Numbered from the stretch's first letter, positions 15,835 through 25,400 are shown. The stretch: 32,119 nt of DNA from Natronobacterium haloterrestre (GCF_900112205.1 NZ_FOKW01000018.1:1-32119), one strand, 5' to 3'. Translations and numbers: made by a program. Notes: generated from the letters alone by a model not told the origin.

Positions 15835-17010
15835 CTATCGGCCTTGCCGGAGCTCCTCGATCAACTGCTCGATCGTCCCCTGTTGTTGCTCGATGAGGTC
15901 GCTCTGGCGTTCGACGGCGGTCTCGAGGGCTTCGATGCGCTCGAGCAGTTCCGGATCCGTCCGTGGCTCGGGTTCGTCGGCGGTTTCGGTGGCGGTATCG
16001 GCCGTCTCGAAGACGTCGCCGGTCTCGACGGGCTCCGGTTCGTCGGTCGACGTTCGGGACCCGGCGTCGTTCCCCGTCGAACCGATCGATCCTGCCGGCG
16101 ACTCCGTAGCGGTCTCCTGGGCGGTACTGTGACTTTGAGTCGTACTCGAGTTGGCGGCGCCGATGTCTCCTTTCGACTCCTGGCCGGGGGCGTCGGCGGA
16201 CTGGTTCTGGGCTTGTGGGTCGCCGTTTACGTCCGCGTCGACGGGCTCTCGGTCCTCGGGCTCGGGCGGATCCGCATCGAGCGGATCGACGCCGTCGCCG
16301 AAGTCCATCGAGGAACTGCCGGCGCTGGCGCTGGCGCTGGCATTCGCGCTCGCGGAGTCGCCTTCCTCCTGGCCGCCGACCGTCTCGTTGAGTTCCTCGA
16401 GCGAGGAGACGTCGTGGTAGTCGAACAAGGCCCGCTTGAGTCGCTCGCGCAGGTCGTTGGCCTCGTCGTTGGGGGCCTTGATTCGCTGGGGCCGCCCGTC
16501 GACAGTGAGGACGATCTGGGTCGCGACGCTACCGTCCTCGAACGCCAGATTGGTCACGTCCGAGAAGTGGTACTCCTCGTAGTCCTCGTCCCAGACTGCC
16601 TCGCCGATGTGCTTGACCAGTCGCTCGCTGGTGACGATCAGCGTGAGTTCGCTGAACCGGTAGGTCTGGACGACCGTCTCGCCGGGGTCGGTGATGTCGT
16701 TGCCGTTGAGCACGCCGGCAAGCACCGGGTGGAGGACGGCGTCGGTCTTGCCCGAGGGGATCGTAAACTCCCGGGTCCCCTCGAGGGGGTACTCGAGGGT
16801 GAACTTGGTCTTGCGCCGTCCCTCCGAGATGGTGAGCCGTTCGGCTTCGTGGCCGTACTCGTCGACCGATTCGTCGCTCAGGAGGCCGTCCGCACGATAG
16901 ACGAGCGTGCTGGAGGAAGTAACGAAGAGTTCGTCGTCGCCGCCGAGAGAAACTCGCGCCGCGATCTCCTCGCCATCGAGAGCAGACTGTACGATGCCGG
17001 GAACGTTCAT
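15835..17010 (-). CDS. DUF7115-type protein with C-terminal coiled coil
   Basis: 391 aa from the ATG at 17010, with a GATTTATC TATA-like box about 28 nt upstream; an open frame farther upstream is rejected. Residues 1 to about 210 are a folded region of repeated beta strands (for example VRQTYRFSELTLIVTSE-like and VATQIVLTVDGRPQ segments) as in haloarchaeal DUF7115 proteins, possibly PH-like. Residues about 215-350 are a low-complexity Ala/Ser/Asp/Glu linker, and 355-391 (LLERIEALETAVERQ...) form a heptad coiled coil, so it probably oligomerises or docks a partner. Function unknown. No signal peptide or TM segment. Confidence 0.72.
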   Translation of the reverse strand: MNVPGIVQSALDGEEIAARVSLGGDDELFVTSSSTLVYRADGLLSDESVDEYGHEAERLTISEGRRKTKFTLEYPLEGTREFTIPSGKTDAVLHPVLAGVLNGNDITDPGETVVQTYRFSELTLIVTSERLVKHIGEAVWDEDYEEYHFSDVTNLAFEDGSVATQIVLTVDGRPQRIKAPNDEANDLRERLKRALFDYHDVSSLEELNETVGGQEEGDSASANASASASAGSSSMDFGDGVDPLDADPPEPEDREPVDADVNGDPQAQNQSADAPGQESKGDIGAANSSTTQSHSTAQETATESPAGSIGSTGNDAGSRTSTDEPEPVETGDVFETADTATETADEPEPRTDPELLERIEALETAVERQSDLIEQQQGTIEQLIEELRQGR

Positions 17011-17112
17011 GCAGCGGTTTTCGTAAGGGCCTGTGATAAATCCGTGGGTCCCCGTTGCACGACGATTCCGAATGAGAAGGTTAAAGAGAAAGACCGCACT
17101 ACGGGAGAGTGA

Positions 17113-17263
17113 GCCCGGGTGGCTTAGCTGGACATAGCGCCGCACTCATAGGGTTCAGAGATTCGGTGCGGTTCGCCTTGGAAGCCTCCGTGTCCCCACG
17201 AGGACCGCCGAGCCTCGGACCTGGGACATGCGGAGATCGAGGGTTCGGAGCCCTCCCCGGGCA
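17113..17263 (+). tRNA. Elongator tRNA-Met (CAT) with intron
   Basis: Acceptor GCCCGGG (17113-17119) pairs with CCCGGGC (17256-17262), discriminator A at 17263. The D arm is GCTT...AGC; the anticodon stem CCGCA (17140-17144) pairs with TGCGG (17229-17233); the T arm is GAGGG/CCCTC. Anticodon CAT is at 17147-17149. A 77-nt intron follows position 37, as known for haloarchaeal elongator tRNA-Met. The T loop reads TTCGGAG, so position 58 is G instead of the near-universal A. A GGTTAAAG TATA-like box lies about 30 nt upstream and TTTT follows the gene. Confidence 0.9.
17151..17227 (+). other. tRNA-Met intron
   Basis: About 77 nt between anticodon-loop positions 37 and 38, removed by the archaeal splicing endonuclease at a bulge-helix-bulge. 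Boundaries are set by folding the anticodon stem and may be off by one or two bases. Confidence 0.75.
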
Positions 17264-17429
17264 TTTTCACGACACTACGAGTCGAAGTGGAGTGTCGACG
17301 CCGTTCTGAGCTCCGAGTTCGTCGAGTCGTTCTCGAGCGTTCTCGCCGCCAGGTCTCGAGCGGCCGGGCCCGTCAAACGGCTATTTCGAGCGGTCGGCTC
17401 GGTTCCGGCGGTGATGCCCCGTCAGGCGA

Positions 17430-19127
17430 TCAGAACCCGATCGCGACGCCGTCCTTCCGGGGCTCGGTCGCGCCGGCCAGCGTCTCACCTTTCTGGCGGA
17501 CCAGTTGTGCCCCGCCGAACATCACGGGCGGGAGGACGCCGACGTCGTGGCCCTTCCGGGCGAGTTTCGCCTTCGCGGGGAGTCGCTCCTCGACACCGAT
17601 GGTCCCGTCCTCGCGGTAGCGCCAGCGCGGGGCATCCAGCGCCGCCTGCGGACTCATCCCGTAGTCGACCAGGTTCGAGACGACCTGGAGGTGGCCCTGG
17701 GGCTGCATGTAGCCGCCCATGACGCCGAAGGCCATCCAGTCGTCCTCGTCGAGCTTCGCGACCGCCGGAACCAGAGTGTGAAACGGGCGCTTGCCGGGCT
17801 CTAAGCTGTTGGGATGGTCGGGATCGAGCGAGAACGACGCGCCGCGGTTCTGCAGCGCGATGCCCGTGTCGCCGGCGACCAGGCCGCTGCCGAAGCCGGC
17901 GAACCGGGAGTTGATGTAGGAGACGAGATTCCCCTCCTCGTCGCCGACGGTCAGCAGGACGGTGTCGGCGTCCTCCGCGTGGGCGTTCGGAACGCCGACC
18001 TCCGGGTTCGAGATGGGCGAGTCACCGATCGCGGACGCGCGTTCGCGGGCGTATTCCTTCGACGCCAGCGGCGGGATCTCCTCGAACTCGGGATCGGTGA
18101 CGTAGTGGTGGCCGTCGACGAACGCCAGTTTCATCGCCTCGGCGAAGGCGTGGATCCGCTCGGCGGAGTCGTAGTCGTGCTCGCCCGCGCCGACCTCCTC
18201 GGCGATGTTCAGTGCCTCGAGGGCGAGCAGTCCCTGGTTGTTCGGCGGGAGTTCGTAGACCTCGGTCCCGTTGTAGGTCGTGCTGACGGGGTCGACGAAC
18301 TCGGGTTCGAAGTCGGCCAGGTCCTCGTGGCGCATGAACCCGCCGGCGGACTGGATCTCCTCGACGATCGCATCCGCGATCTCGCCCTCGTAGACGACGT
18401 CGGCCCCGCGCTCGGCGATCTTGCGGAGGGACTCGCCGAGTCGGGGCAGCGTGACGGTCTGGCCGGGATCGGGACTGTCCCCGTCGAAGAGGTACGCCTC
18501 GCGGGCGTGCTCGTCGGTGAACAGGTCCTCCGCGCCGGTCCAGTGATGGGCGATGACCTCCGAGACGGGGTACCCCTCCGTCGCGTAGCCGATCGCGGGC
18601 TCGAGTACGTCGGCGAGGGACTTTCGCCCCAGTTCCTCGACGGTCGTCTCCCAGCCGCGGGCGGTGCCCGGGACCGTGACCGCGTGGGGGCCGAGGAACG
18701 GCATCTCGAGGTCGTCCGCCTCGTCGTCGCTGTCGACGGCGTAGCCGCGGGATTCGGGGTAGTACGACTCGAGTTCGTCCTCGTCGGCCTCCTCGAGTGC
18801 CCCGCGAACGTTCTCGATGGTGGCGTCTTCGGGCGCGTGGCCACAGGAACGCATCGCGCCGACCTCGCCGTCGGCAGTGCGATAGAGCGCGAAGACGTCG
18901 CCGCCGAGCCCCGTGGAGGTGGGTTCGACGACGTTGAGCGCGGCCGCGGTGGCGACGGCGGCGTCGAAGGCGTTGCCGCCGTCCCGGAGGATCGAGAGCC
19001 CGGCCTCGGCGGCCAGCGGCTGGCTCGTCGCGACCATGCCGCGGTTGCCGTAGGCAGTCGAGCGTCTAGAATCGAAGCGATCGAGATCGATGGAACCGAA
19101 GTCGGAGTCGGATTCGAAGCCGGTCAT
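17430..19127 (-). CDS. ggt: Gamma-glutamyltransferase family protein
   Basis: 565 aa, a full-length GGT. It is made as a precursor that cleaves itself before a catalytic threonine, here Thr389 in DADTVLLTVGD; the GGNAFDAAVA (50-59) and STGLGGDVF (71-79) blocks, PGTARGWE (153-160) and the FGSGLV / PFHTLVPA segments of the small subunit match the family. The enzyme hydrolyses or transfers gamma-glutamyl groups. There is no N-terminal signal peptide, so it is probably cytoplasmic, unlike most bacterial GGTs. Haloarchaea use gamma-glutamylcysteine as thiol, a possible substrate (inference). The AGTTTTGG box near 19160 is about 30 nt before the ATG. Confidence 0.93.
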   Translation of the reverse strand: MTGFESDSDFGSIDLDRFDSRRSTAYGNRGMVATSQPLAAEAGLSILRDGGNAFDAAVATAAALNVVEPTSTGLGGDVFALYRTADGEVGAMRSCGHAPEDATIENVRGALEEADEDELESYYPESRGYAVDSDDEADDLEMPFLGPHAVTVPGTARGWETTVEELGRKSLADVLEPAIGYATEGYPVSEVIAHHWTGAEDLFTDEHAREAYLFDGDSPDPGQTVTLPRLGESLRKIAERGADVVYEGEIADAIVEEIQSAGGFMRHEDLADFEPEFVDPVSTTYNGTEVYELPPNNQGLLALEALNIAEEVGAGEHDYDSAERIHAFAEAMKLAFVDGHHYVTDPEFEEIPPLASKEYARERASAIGDSPISNPEVGVPNAHAEDADTVLLTVGDEEGNLVSYINSRFAGFGSGLVAGDTGIALQNRGASFSLDPDHPNSLEPGKRPFHTLVPAVAKLDEDDWMAFGVMGGYMQPQGHLQVVSNLVDYGMSPQAALDAPRWRYREDGTIGVEERLPAKAKLARKGHDVGVLPPVMFGGAQLVRQKGETLAGATEPRKDGVAIGF

Positions 19128-19200
19128 GCGGTATGCGTGTGAGAGAGGACGACACCCAAAACTCTGGTGGGTTCGTTCGACTGCGGGCCCGACGGTGGAC

Positions 19201-19665
19201 TCACTCCCGGCCCGTCACCTTTCGAATGCACGAGGACCCGAAGGGACCGAGTTCGCCCGCCTCGAGGTCGACGAAGTAGCCGGTCGAGAGCCCGGACCCG
19301 CAGCGCCGGCAGGTGAACTCGCCTTCCTTGGTGATGACGTCGCGATCGAAACTGACGTACTGGCGGCTTTTCGGGCGAACGATCCCGTCCTCGCGGTCGA
19401 TGATCCCGCGGAGTTCGGCCTCGTCGAGGATCGTCCGAGTGGCGGTCGGGTCGGTCGTGACGGTCTCGATCCGGTCGACCGCCTCCGGCAGGGGCAACGA
19501 CTCGTGCTCGAGTCGCTCGAGAAGGGCGAGTCCGAGTTCGACCCGGTCGTCGGGGTGACGGTGGCGATGGCGGTCGTCTCCGTCGGGGTCGTCGTCGGTT
19601 CGTTCCGCTCCGGCCGTCGTGTCCGGTTCCCCCGCCGTCGCCGGTTCGTCGCCCTCGTCGGCCAT
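19201..19665 (-). CDS. Small zinc-ribbon-like protein (DUF5830-type)
   Basis: 154 aa from the ATG at 19665; the much longer open frame upstream is Arg-rich noise. The N-terminal about 50 residues are acidic with a His/Asp run (DDRHRHRHPDD). Residues about 55-100 (VELGLALLERLEHE..LPEAVDRIETVTTDP..TRTILDEAELRGII) are helical. The C-terminus has CRRCG, GYFVDLEAGELGPFGSSCIRKVTGRE, with Cys-X2-Cys plus one further Cys, which resembles a small zinc-binding finger. The pattern matches a conserved haloarchaeal family I know as DUF5830. No function known; divergent from the VTT gene. Confidence 0.75.
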   Translation of the reverse strand: MADEGDEPATAGEPDTTAGAERTDDDPDGDDRHRHRHPDDRVELGLALLERLEHESLPLPEAVDRIETVTTDPTATRTILDEAELRGIIDREDGIVRPKSRQYVSFDRDVITKEGEFTCRRCGSGLSTGYFVDLEAGELGPFGSSCIRKVTGRE

Positions 19666-19778
19666 CGCCGGAGACGTCGGCCCGGAGCGACTACTCTCTT
19701 TCGGGGTCCGTAGACGACTGGGGACTCGACGGAGACACAAAAGCTTCGGTCCTCGAGTCGAAATCCGCGGTCGAATCG

Positions 19779-20561
19779 ATGTCGCCGTCCCTGCCGTCGC
19801 CGTCCGCGCTGCGATCCTCGTCGGGATCCATCCGTACGCTCCTCGGGGCGCTAACTGTCGGGGCGCTCGTTCTCGCAGGGCTTGCAGTCTCGCCCGGCGA
19901 CGTCCTCGGGGGACTCGAGTCGCTGGCGGCCGATCCGTACCGCTTCGGGATCGTCGTGGGTGGGCTCTACCTCGTCCGGCCGGCGCTGGCCTGGCCGACG
20001 ACCCCGCTCGCGGTCGTCGTCGGCTACGGCTACGGGATCGCAGTCGGCGTCCCGATCGCGCTTCTCGGAGTGGTCGTGACCGTTCTCCCGGTCTTCCTCG
20101 CCGTTCGTCGGTTCCGTTCGGGCGAGGCGAACGAAGCCGACTCCCGCTCCGAGTGTACTGACGGCGACCGTTCGAAGCCACTGCTCGAGCGGGCCGGTGC
20201 CGTCGCGGACCGATACTACGGGGCCACAGGACAGTTCCGGGGGGTGACCGCCTCGCGGCTGGCTCCGATTCCGTCGGACATAGCGACCGCCGCGGCGGCG
20301 GCGAGCGGCGTTCGGATCCGTCACTTCGTGGCCGGCACGGTCGCGGGCGAACTCCCGTGGACGGTCGCTGCGGTGGTCGTGGGCGCGTCGGCCGCGACCG
20401 TCACGACGGACGGCCTCGGTGACCTCGGCCTCGCGCTGTCAGTCGCCTGCGGTCTCGGCGCTGTCCTGTTGCTCGCCGGGCCGGCGTACCGGGCGCTCCG
20501 CGGTCGGTTCGCCGTAGAATCGGCCGAGTCGCGCTCGAGTCGGCCGTCGCAGTCGGACTGA
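19779..20561 (+). CDS. VTT-domain (TVP38/TMEM64, DedA-like) membrane protein
   Basis: 260 aa. Hydrophobic helices at about residues 20-42, 58-75, 78-105, 175-200 and 212-240. The central part has the VTT signature: GGLYLVRPALAWPTTPLAVVVGYGYG, then RFRGVTASRLAPIPSDIATAAAAASGVRIRHFVAGTVAGELPWT, which corresponds to the conserved R..P.P.d...A..G......F..GT..G..P motif. Relatives are lipid scramblases or polyprenyl-phosphate transporters; the substrate here is unknown. The polar stretch at about 110-140 carries a cytoplasmic loop rich in Arg/Glu/Asp. Confidence 0.82.
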   Translation: MSPSLPSPSALRSSSGSIRTLLGALTVGALVLAGLAVSPGDVLGGLESLAADPYRFGIVVGGLYLVRPALAWPTTPLAVVVGYGYGIAVGVPIALLGVVVTVLPVFLAVRRFRSGEANEADSRSECTDGDRSKPLLERAGAVADRYYGATGQFRGVTASRLAPIPSDIATAAAAASGVRIRHFVAGTVAGELPWTVAAVVVGASAATVTTDGLGDLGLALSVACGLGAVLLLAGPAYRALRGRFAVESAESRSSRPSQSD

Positions 20562-20566
20562 CTGGG

Positions 20567-21286
20567 TCAGCGATCGGGACGGTCCGCGCCGTCGCCCCCT
20601 TCGTCACCGTCGCTCGAGTTCGGGTTCGGTTCCCAGGGGCCTGTATCGCCGATCTCCCCGCGGTCGCCGATTTCGTCGTCGCGTTCGAGGTTCGCGTCGT
20701 CCGCGTCGGCGTCCCCGTCACCGCCAGCATTGGCGTCCTCGGCCTCGGTACCGGTCCCGGTTCCGTTTCCATTGTCGAACCGTCGGCGACGGTCGCCGCT
20801 CGGAGAGTGGCCGAACGGGCTCCGGTCGCCGTCGTTCCCTCTGTTCCCGGGATCGGGTCCGCGGTCGCCGCCGCCGTCGCGCTCGAGAAAACTCGGTCGG
20901 CGGACCCGATCACGGCTGTCGACCTGGTAGCGGGCGATGTCGATGCCCTCGAGGGGGTCGGGCAGATCCATCGTCTCGTCCAGGTCGACCGCGTCGGGCT
21001 GGGCGTCGGGATCGATCGTGGTCTTCTCTTCGACGAGTTCCTCCCAGACGTGGGTCTCGCCGTCGGCGGTCGGCTCGAGGTTGCCCGCCTTCTCGCGGCC
21101 CTTCTGGTAGGCGATTTCCACGAAACTCCGGTCGTAGGCGGTATCGATCTCCTCGCTGAGTCGCTCCAGTTCGCCGGGAAACTCCTCGCCGAGTTCCTCG
21201 GCGACCCCCAGCGCGAACGCCCGCCGGACGATCCGGTCCCGGTCGTCGATCGTCTCCCAGTCGGTGCCGAAAGTGCGCTCGTACAT
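20567..21286 (-). CDS. Acidic protein co-transcribed with the KaiC-like ATPase
   Basis: 239 aa, beginning 6 nt after the stop of the ATPase gene, so surely in one operon. Residues 1 to about 115 are helical and look folded (FGTDWETIDDRDRIVRRAFALGVAEELGEEFPGELERLSEEIDTAYDRSFVEIAYQKGREK). From about 130 on, the sequence is disordered Gly/Asp/Asn/Arg-rich (GNGTGTGTEAEDANAGGDGDADADD). No known domain recognised; likely a partner or accessory of the upstream ATPase. Confidence 0.75.
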   Translation of the reverse strand: MYERTFGTDWETIDDRDRIVRRAFALGVAEELGEEFPGELERLSEEIDTAYDRSFVEIAYQKGREKAGNLEPTADGETHVWEELVEEKTTIDPDAQPDAVDLDETMDLPDPLEGIDIARYQVDSRDRVRRPSFLERDGGGDRGPDPGNRGNDGDRSPFGHSPSGDRRRRFDNGNGTGTGTEAEDANAGGDGDADADDANLERDDEIGDRGEIGDTGPWEPNPNSSDGDEGGDGADRPDR

Positions 21287-21292
21287 CGGCGA

Positions 21293-22003
21293 TCAGGACT
21301 GGATCTTTTCGTTCGGCTTGACACGCAGTCCCCGATCGGTGAACTCGGCCTCCCTGATGTCACAGTCGATCTGGGTTCCGCGCATCTTGATGATCTGGAC
21401 GCCCCTGGTCATCCCGCCGGACTCGAGGTAGTTGTGCATGAACACGACGCCGTGGGCGAGGTAGTGACCGTCCGAGTAGGAGGTCGGATCGGTCATCTCC
21501 GAGATCAGCAGGACGGTCGCGTCCGAACGCTTGAGCTTCGTCAGGAAGGTGACGAGTTCGTCGACGTCGTCCGAGAAGTAGTACTCGAGCAGCATCGTCG
21601 AGTCGATGACGAGTCGGTCGACGCCTTTCGACTCGACGAACGAGACCAGTTTGTTCGAGAGGTTCTCGACGCTGCCGGGCGAGTCGGCGCCCGTACGCGA
21701 CGACGAGGAGAACAGCCGCTTCGTCTCGGCGTCGAAGACGTCGAGGAACTTCATCTGGCTCGAGGAGATCGCCTGCTCGAAGCCGAACTCGAAGTTCGAC
21801 ATGTCGGTGACGAGCTCCTCCTTGGACTCGTGCATGCTCAGGTACAGTGCCGTCTCACCTTCGAAGACGCCCTTGGTGAGAAACTGCGAACAGAAGGTCG
21901 TCTTGCCGCTTCCCGGCGGTCCGCTGACGATGTACAGCCGGTCTTCCAGGAGTCCGCCGTCGACTAGCTCGTCGAACCCCGGTACGCCCGTAGGTATTCG
22001 CAT
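21293..22003 (-). CDS. KaiC/Rad55-like RecA-superfamily ATPase (HTR-like)
   Basis: 236 aa, a single RecA core. Walker A GPPGSGKTT at residues 28-36, then the second-strand ALYLSMHESKEEL (52-64), Walker B LVIDS at 131-135, and the late RGVQIIKMRGT strand. The start pattern IPTGVPGFDELVDGGL is shared with KaiC, GvpD and archaeal Rad55. Haloarchaeal members are annotated as HTR-like proteins and may couple nucleotide state to a signalling partner. It lacks the second KaiC repeat, so it is not a clock KaiC. A CCTATTTAG box lies about 30 nt upstream; the next gene follows 6 nt later. Confidence 0.88.
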   Translation of the reverse strand: MRIPTGVPGFDELVDGGLLEDRLYIVSGPPGSGKTTFCSQFLTKGVFEGETALYLSMHESKEELVTDMSNFEFGFEQAISSSQMKFLDVFDAETKRLFSSSSRTGADSPGSVENLSNKLVSFVESKGVDRLVIDSTMLLEYYFSDDVDELVTFLTKLKRSDATVLLISEMTDPTSYSDGHYLAHGVVFMHNYLESGGMTRGVQIIKMRGTQIDCDIREAEFTDRGLRVKPNEKIQS

Positions 22004-22096
22004 CGTTGGATGCAGGGTGATTCTGGGCTAAATAGGTTCCGGCGAGTGACTGTCACCGGAGACGACGGATCGCTCGAGCGGGCCCAGACCTAGACC

Positions 22097-22279
22097 TCAC
22101 CAGAAGGTGTCGGCACAGTCGTAGACGACCCCGTGCTGGGGACAGACGTACTTGCAATGGCGCTTGAAGAGTGGGCGCTCGCAGTGTGGACAGGGGCGGC
22201 CGCCGTGGTCTCGTTCGGGCTCGTGGTCGGGGTCGGGGTCGGGGTCGGCGGGCTCGCCGTCGCCGTCACCATCGCTCAT
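22097..22279 (-). CDS. Small zinc-finger protein (HVO_2523-type)
   Basis: 60 aa from the ATG at 22279 (an ATG at 22327 would add 16 residues but has no support). After an acidic Asp/Pro tail come CPHC (Cys30, 33), KRHCKYVCPQH (Cys42, 46 and His49) and VVYDCADTFW (Cys55). The Cys-X2-Cys plus Cys-X3-Cys set is a small treble-clef or zinc-ribbon-like finger, as in the haloarchaeal HVO_2523 miniproteins. Such proteins are usually regulators or RNA/DNA binders; the role here is unknown. Confidence 0.8.
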   Translation of the reverse strand: MSDGDGDGEPADPDPDPDHEPERDHGGRPCPHCERPLFKRHCKYVCPQHGVVYDCADTFW

Positions 22280-22407
22280 CTCGTCGTACACCTCGCTCTC
22301 GACCCTGCTAAGTGTTCGGAACCACACTCGAGCGGGGTGGCGTTCGGGATGCCCCGCGAGCGTCGCTTTCGGTACTTCGGTGGACGGTCGCGATGCTCGG
22401 ATTGCAG

Positions 22408-22470
22408 CGGAGAGAGAACGGAGAGAGAACGGAGAGTGAGAGAGAAGACGGAGAGTGAGAGGAAACGCGG
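22408..22470 (-). repeat. Polypurine/polypyrimidine repeat after nrdJ
   Basis: On the plus strand the tract is purine-rich units starting CGGAGAG: CGGAGAGAGAA twice (11 nt each), then two longer versions of about 19 and 17 nt. On the minus strand, just past the stop of nrdJ, it reads as a C/T-rich stretch with several short T runs, which may serve as the nrdJ termination zone. It could also adopt a triplex structure. Confidence 0.5.
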
Positions 22471-22488
22471 AACTAAACTACCCGCTAC

Positions 22489-25400
22489 TTAACACTCGCT
22501 CCAGCCACACGACTCGCAGGTCTTGCAGCCTTCGGAGTAGTACAGCGACAGCGAGCCACAGTCGGGACACTCGGGGGACTCGCCGGCGTCGATGAGGTCC
22601 TGGGTCGCGTCGGTGTCGGTATCGCTACCGGCGGTTTCGGCCGCCGCGGCGCCGCCGTCTGTCTGCGGGCCGTCGTACTCGGTCGCCCCCGCATCGGCCG
22701 ACTCCTCGAGCGTCTGCTGGGTCGGGTACGGCTTGTCGATCTCGTTCTCGAGGTAGCGACGCATCGCGGTGCCGATGGCGTCGGGGATCGACTGGATCTG
22801 TTCACCCTTGTCCCAGGCGACCTTCGGGCTACGAGTGCCACAGAGTTCGTCGACGATCTCCTCGGGGTCGACGCCCGAGCGCAGCGAGGTCGAGATGACC
22901 TTCGCCAGCGCCTCGGTGAAGGAGTTGGTAAAGCCGCCCGAGTGGCCGATGTTCGCGAACAGTTCGAACGGCTGGCCCGTCTCGGGGTCTTCGTTGATCG
23001 TCACGTAGACCTTGCCGTAGCCGGTGTCGATGCGCTGGCTGACGCCGTGGAGCGCGTCGGGCCGGTCGCGCTTCTGGGTGAAGTCGACCTCGACGGGTTC
23101 GACGTCGCCCTCGCCCGTGATCGTCGGCACCTCGTCCTCGAGCAGTTCCTGGACGTCCTCGTTCTCGAGGAACGCCTCGAGGCCGCCGAAGATCTCGTCG
23201 ATCTGCTCGACCAGCGCCTCGGCGGCTTCGGTCTCGTCGGCGAAGTCGGTGTTGTCGGCGCGGGTCGTCAGCACCTGCTTCGAGCGGGTGCCGTCGCGGT
23301 AGTAGGTGACGCCCTTGCCGCCGTGTTCGTAGATGTACTCGAAGACGTCCTTGGCGTCTTCGAGCGTGGAGTCGTTGGGCGCGTTGACGGTCTTCGAGAT
23401 GGCGGAGTCGACGCCTTCCTGGCAGGCGACCTGCACGCCGGCGTGTTCCTTCGCCGAGAGGTCGCCGGTCGTGACGAACAGTTCGCCGATGGCGTCTGGC
23501 ACCGTCGAGAGCCCCTCGACGCCGTTGAACTGGTTGGTCGCCATCTGCTCTTTGGCCTCCTCCTTGACCGCGTCGACGTCGATGTCGTTGTCCTCCAGCA
23601 CGCGGAGGAAGTAGTCGTCGAACTCGACTAACATCTCGTCGCCCTGGACGTCGTCGGAGACGTTCTTGTAGTAGGCGACGTTGTAGATCGGCTCACAGCC
23701 GCCGGTGGTGTTGCCGACCATGCTCGTCGTGCCCGTCGGGGCGATGGTCGTCGTGTTGTGGTTCCGGATCGGGAACCCGTCTTCCCAGTCGTCGGCGTCG
23801 AGCCCGGTCTGGTGTTCGAACCACTCGCGGTACTCGGTCGGGTTCGCGTACTTGGACTTGTCCCACTCGTCGAAGCTGCCCCGTTCCTCGGCGAGTTCGT
23901 GGGACGTCCACTTCGACGTGTGGTTGATGTGGGTCATCAGCTGGCGGGCAACCTCGTTGGAGGCCTCGCTGCCGTACTCCATGCCGAGCTGGATGTACAG
24001 CTGTGCCAGGCCCATGATGCCCAGCCCGATCTTGCGCATCTCCCGGACCTTCTGCTCGATCTTCTCGACCGGGAAGTCCGACATAGTGACGACGTTCTCG
24101 AGGAACCGCGTCCCCATCTCGATGCGGCGGTCGAACTCCTCGAAGTCGACGGCCTCCTCGAGGAAGGCGTCGACGGCGTCCTCGATCGAGTCGTACTCGT
24201 CGCCGTGTTCGTCGTACCAGACGCGCCAGTCCGGAGCGTCCAGATCCGCGAGCGTCGAGAGGTTGATGTGGCCGAGGTTACAGGCCTCGTACTCTTCGAG
24301 GGGCTGCTCTCCGCAGTTGTGGACGACGAGACCGTTTGCAACGAACGAGTGTGTGTCCGGTTCGGTCAGGTCATAGACCGCTTCGTGACCGTCGTGTTCG
24401 ACGGCTTCAACGGTAGCTTCGAACCGTTCGCTGTACGGCCCACGATCGTACTCCGAGAGCCGTTGTTCGAGCGCTTCGGACTTGTAGTCGAGCAGGAAGC
24501 CGATTTCGTCGGCGAATCGCTCGAGGTTGTCTTTGACGATGACGAGTTCGTGCTGATCCTTCGTCTCGTACTCTTTCGTTCCGCCGTTCCCGTCGGAGAG
24601 CTCTCGAGTCCCTGCTTCCGTGCGGTTCTCGTAGATTTTGCTTGCGATTCCGAAGTTGAGGAGGAGTTGCTGGACGTCAACGAGCAGATCCGAGTCAGAA
24701 CTCCACAAGCGGACCGAGACGCCTTTTTCGACGTTCCCCTGAACGCAACCGTCTGCAGTAAACAGCGACTGGAGGAAGCCGCGTGCCATCTCCTCGCTGC
24801 CGCGCATTACGGTATCAGGGACCTGCAGTTTGTCCTCGGTGAGACCGACTTCGTCTGCGTACTCGTAGAGGCGAGCAGATCGAATACGCTGTTCGATCGC
24901 CTGCGCACCGCGGTATCCGGCGTCACGAGTTATTTCGTTGACTCCGATGTCGTAGTTTGCGTTACCGAGTGGCTCGCGAACGACCCCGTTGACGTCTTCA
25001 GCCAGAGATTCGGAGATTTCGGCGTCTTCGTCGTAGAAGTTCAGAACGGCACGTTCTTCGCCGTGTTTGAGATGGCCGTCCCCGACGAGCCAGCCGAGCG
25101 TGCGACCTTCCTCGGCAGTACCGTGCTGACCGAATCTACCTTTTCGGTTCTGGATGTGGACTGTATCTCCTGCATCGAGGTTCTGCGCTTCGACCCATCC
25201 ATCGTCAGTCATGACACGGTGGTCTGCAGTGAGTCGAAGTTCGTACCCTTCCTCGGTAGTTAGCTTGTAGACGTCTTTTTCGCCGGTTTTGTAGACGCTG
25301 CTGGCCTCTTTGATGGAGTCCTCACTGAGTCGGCCGTCAACGACGACATCAGTCGCAACCCCCTGCTCGTACAGCTCTTCTGCAGGGACAAGACCGCGTT

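Noticed and set aside
17228..17722. A 164-aa frame starting in the tRNA-Met
   Set aside because: It begins inside the tRNA and runs antisense into the GGT gene; Arg/Ser/Pro-rich noise.
22408..22470. A CRISPR array or CRISPR-like repeat in the purine tract
   Set aside because: Units are 11-19 nt, purine-only and without unique spacers.
23758..25263. A 501-codon frame on the plus strand over nrdJ and the intein
   Set aside because: Overlaps a clear enzyme and intein on the other strand and has no recognisable domain.
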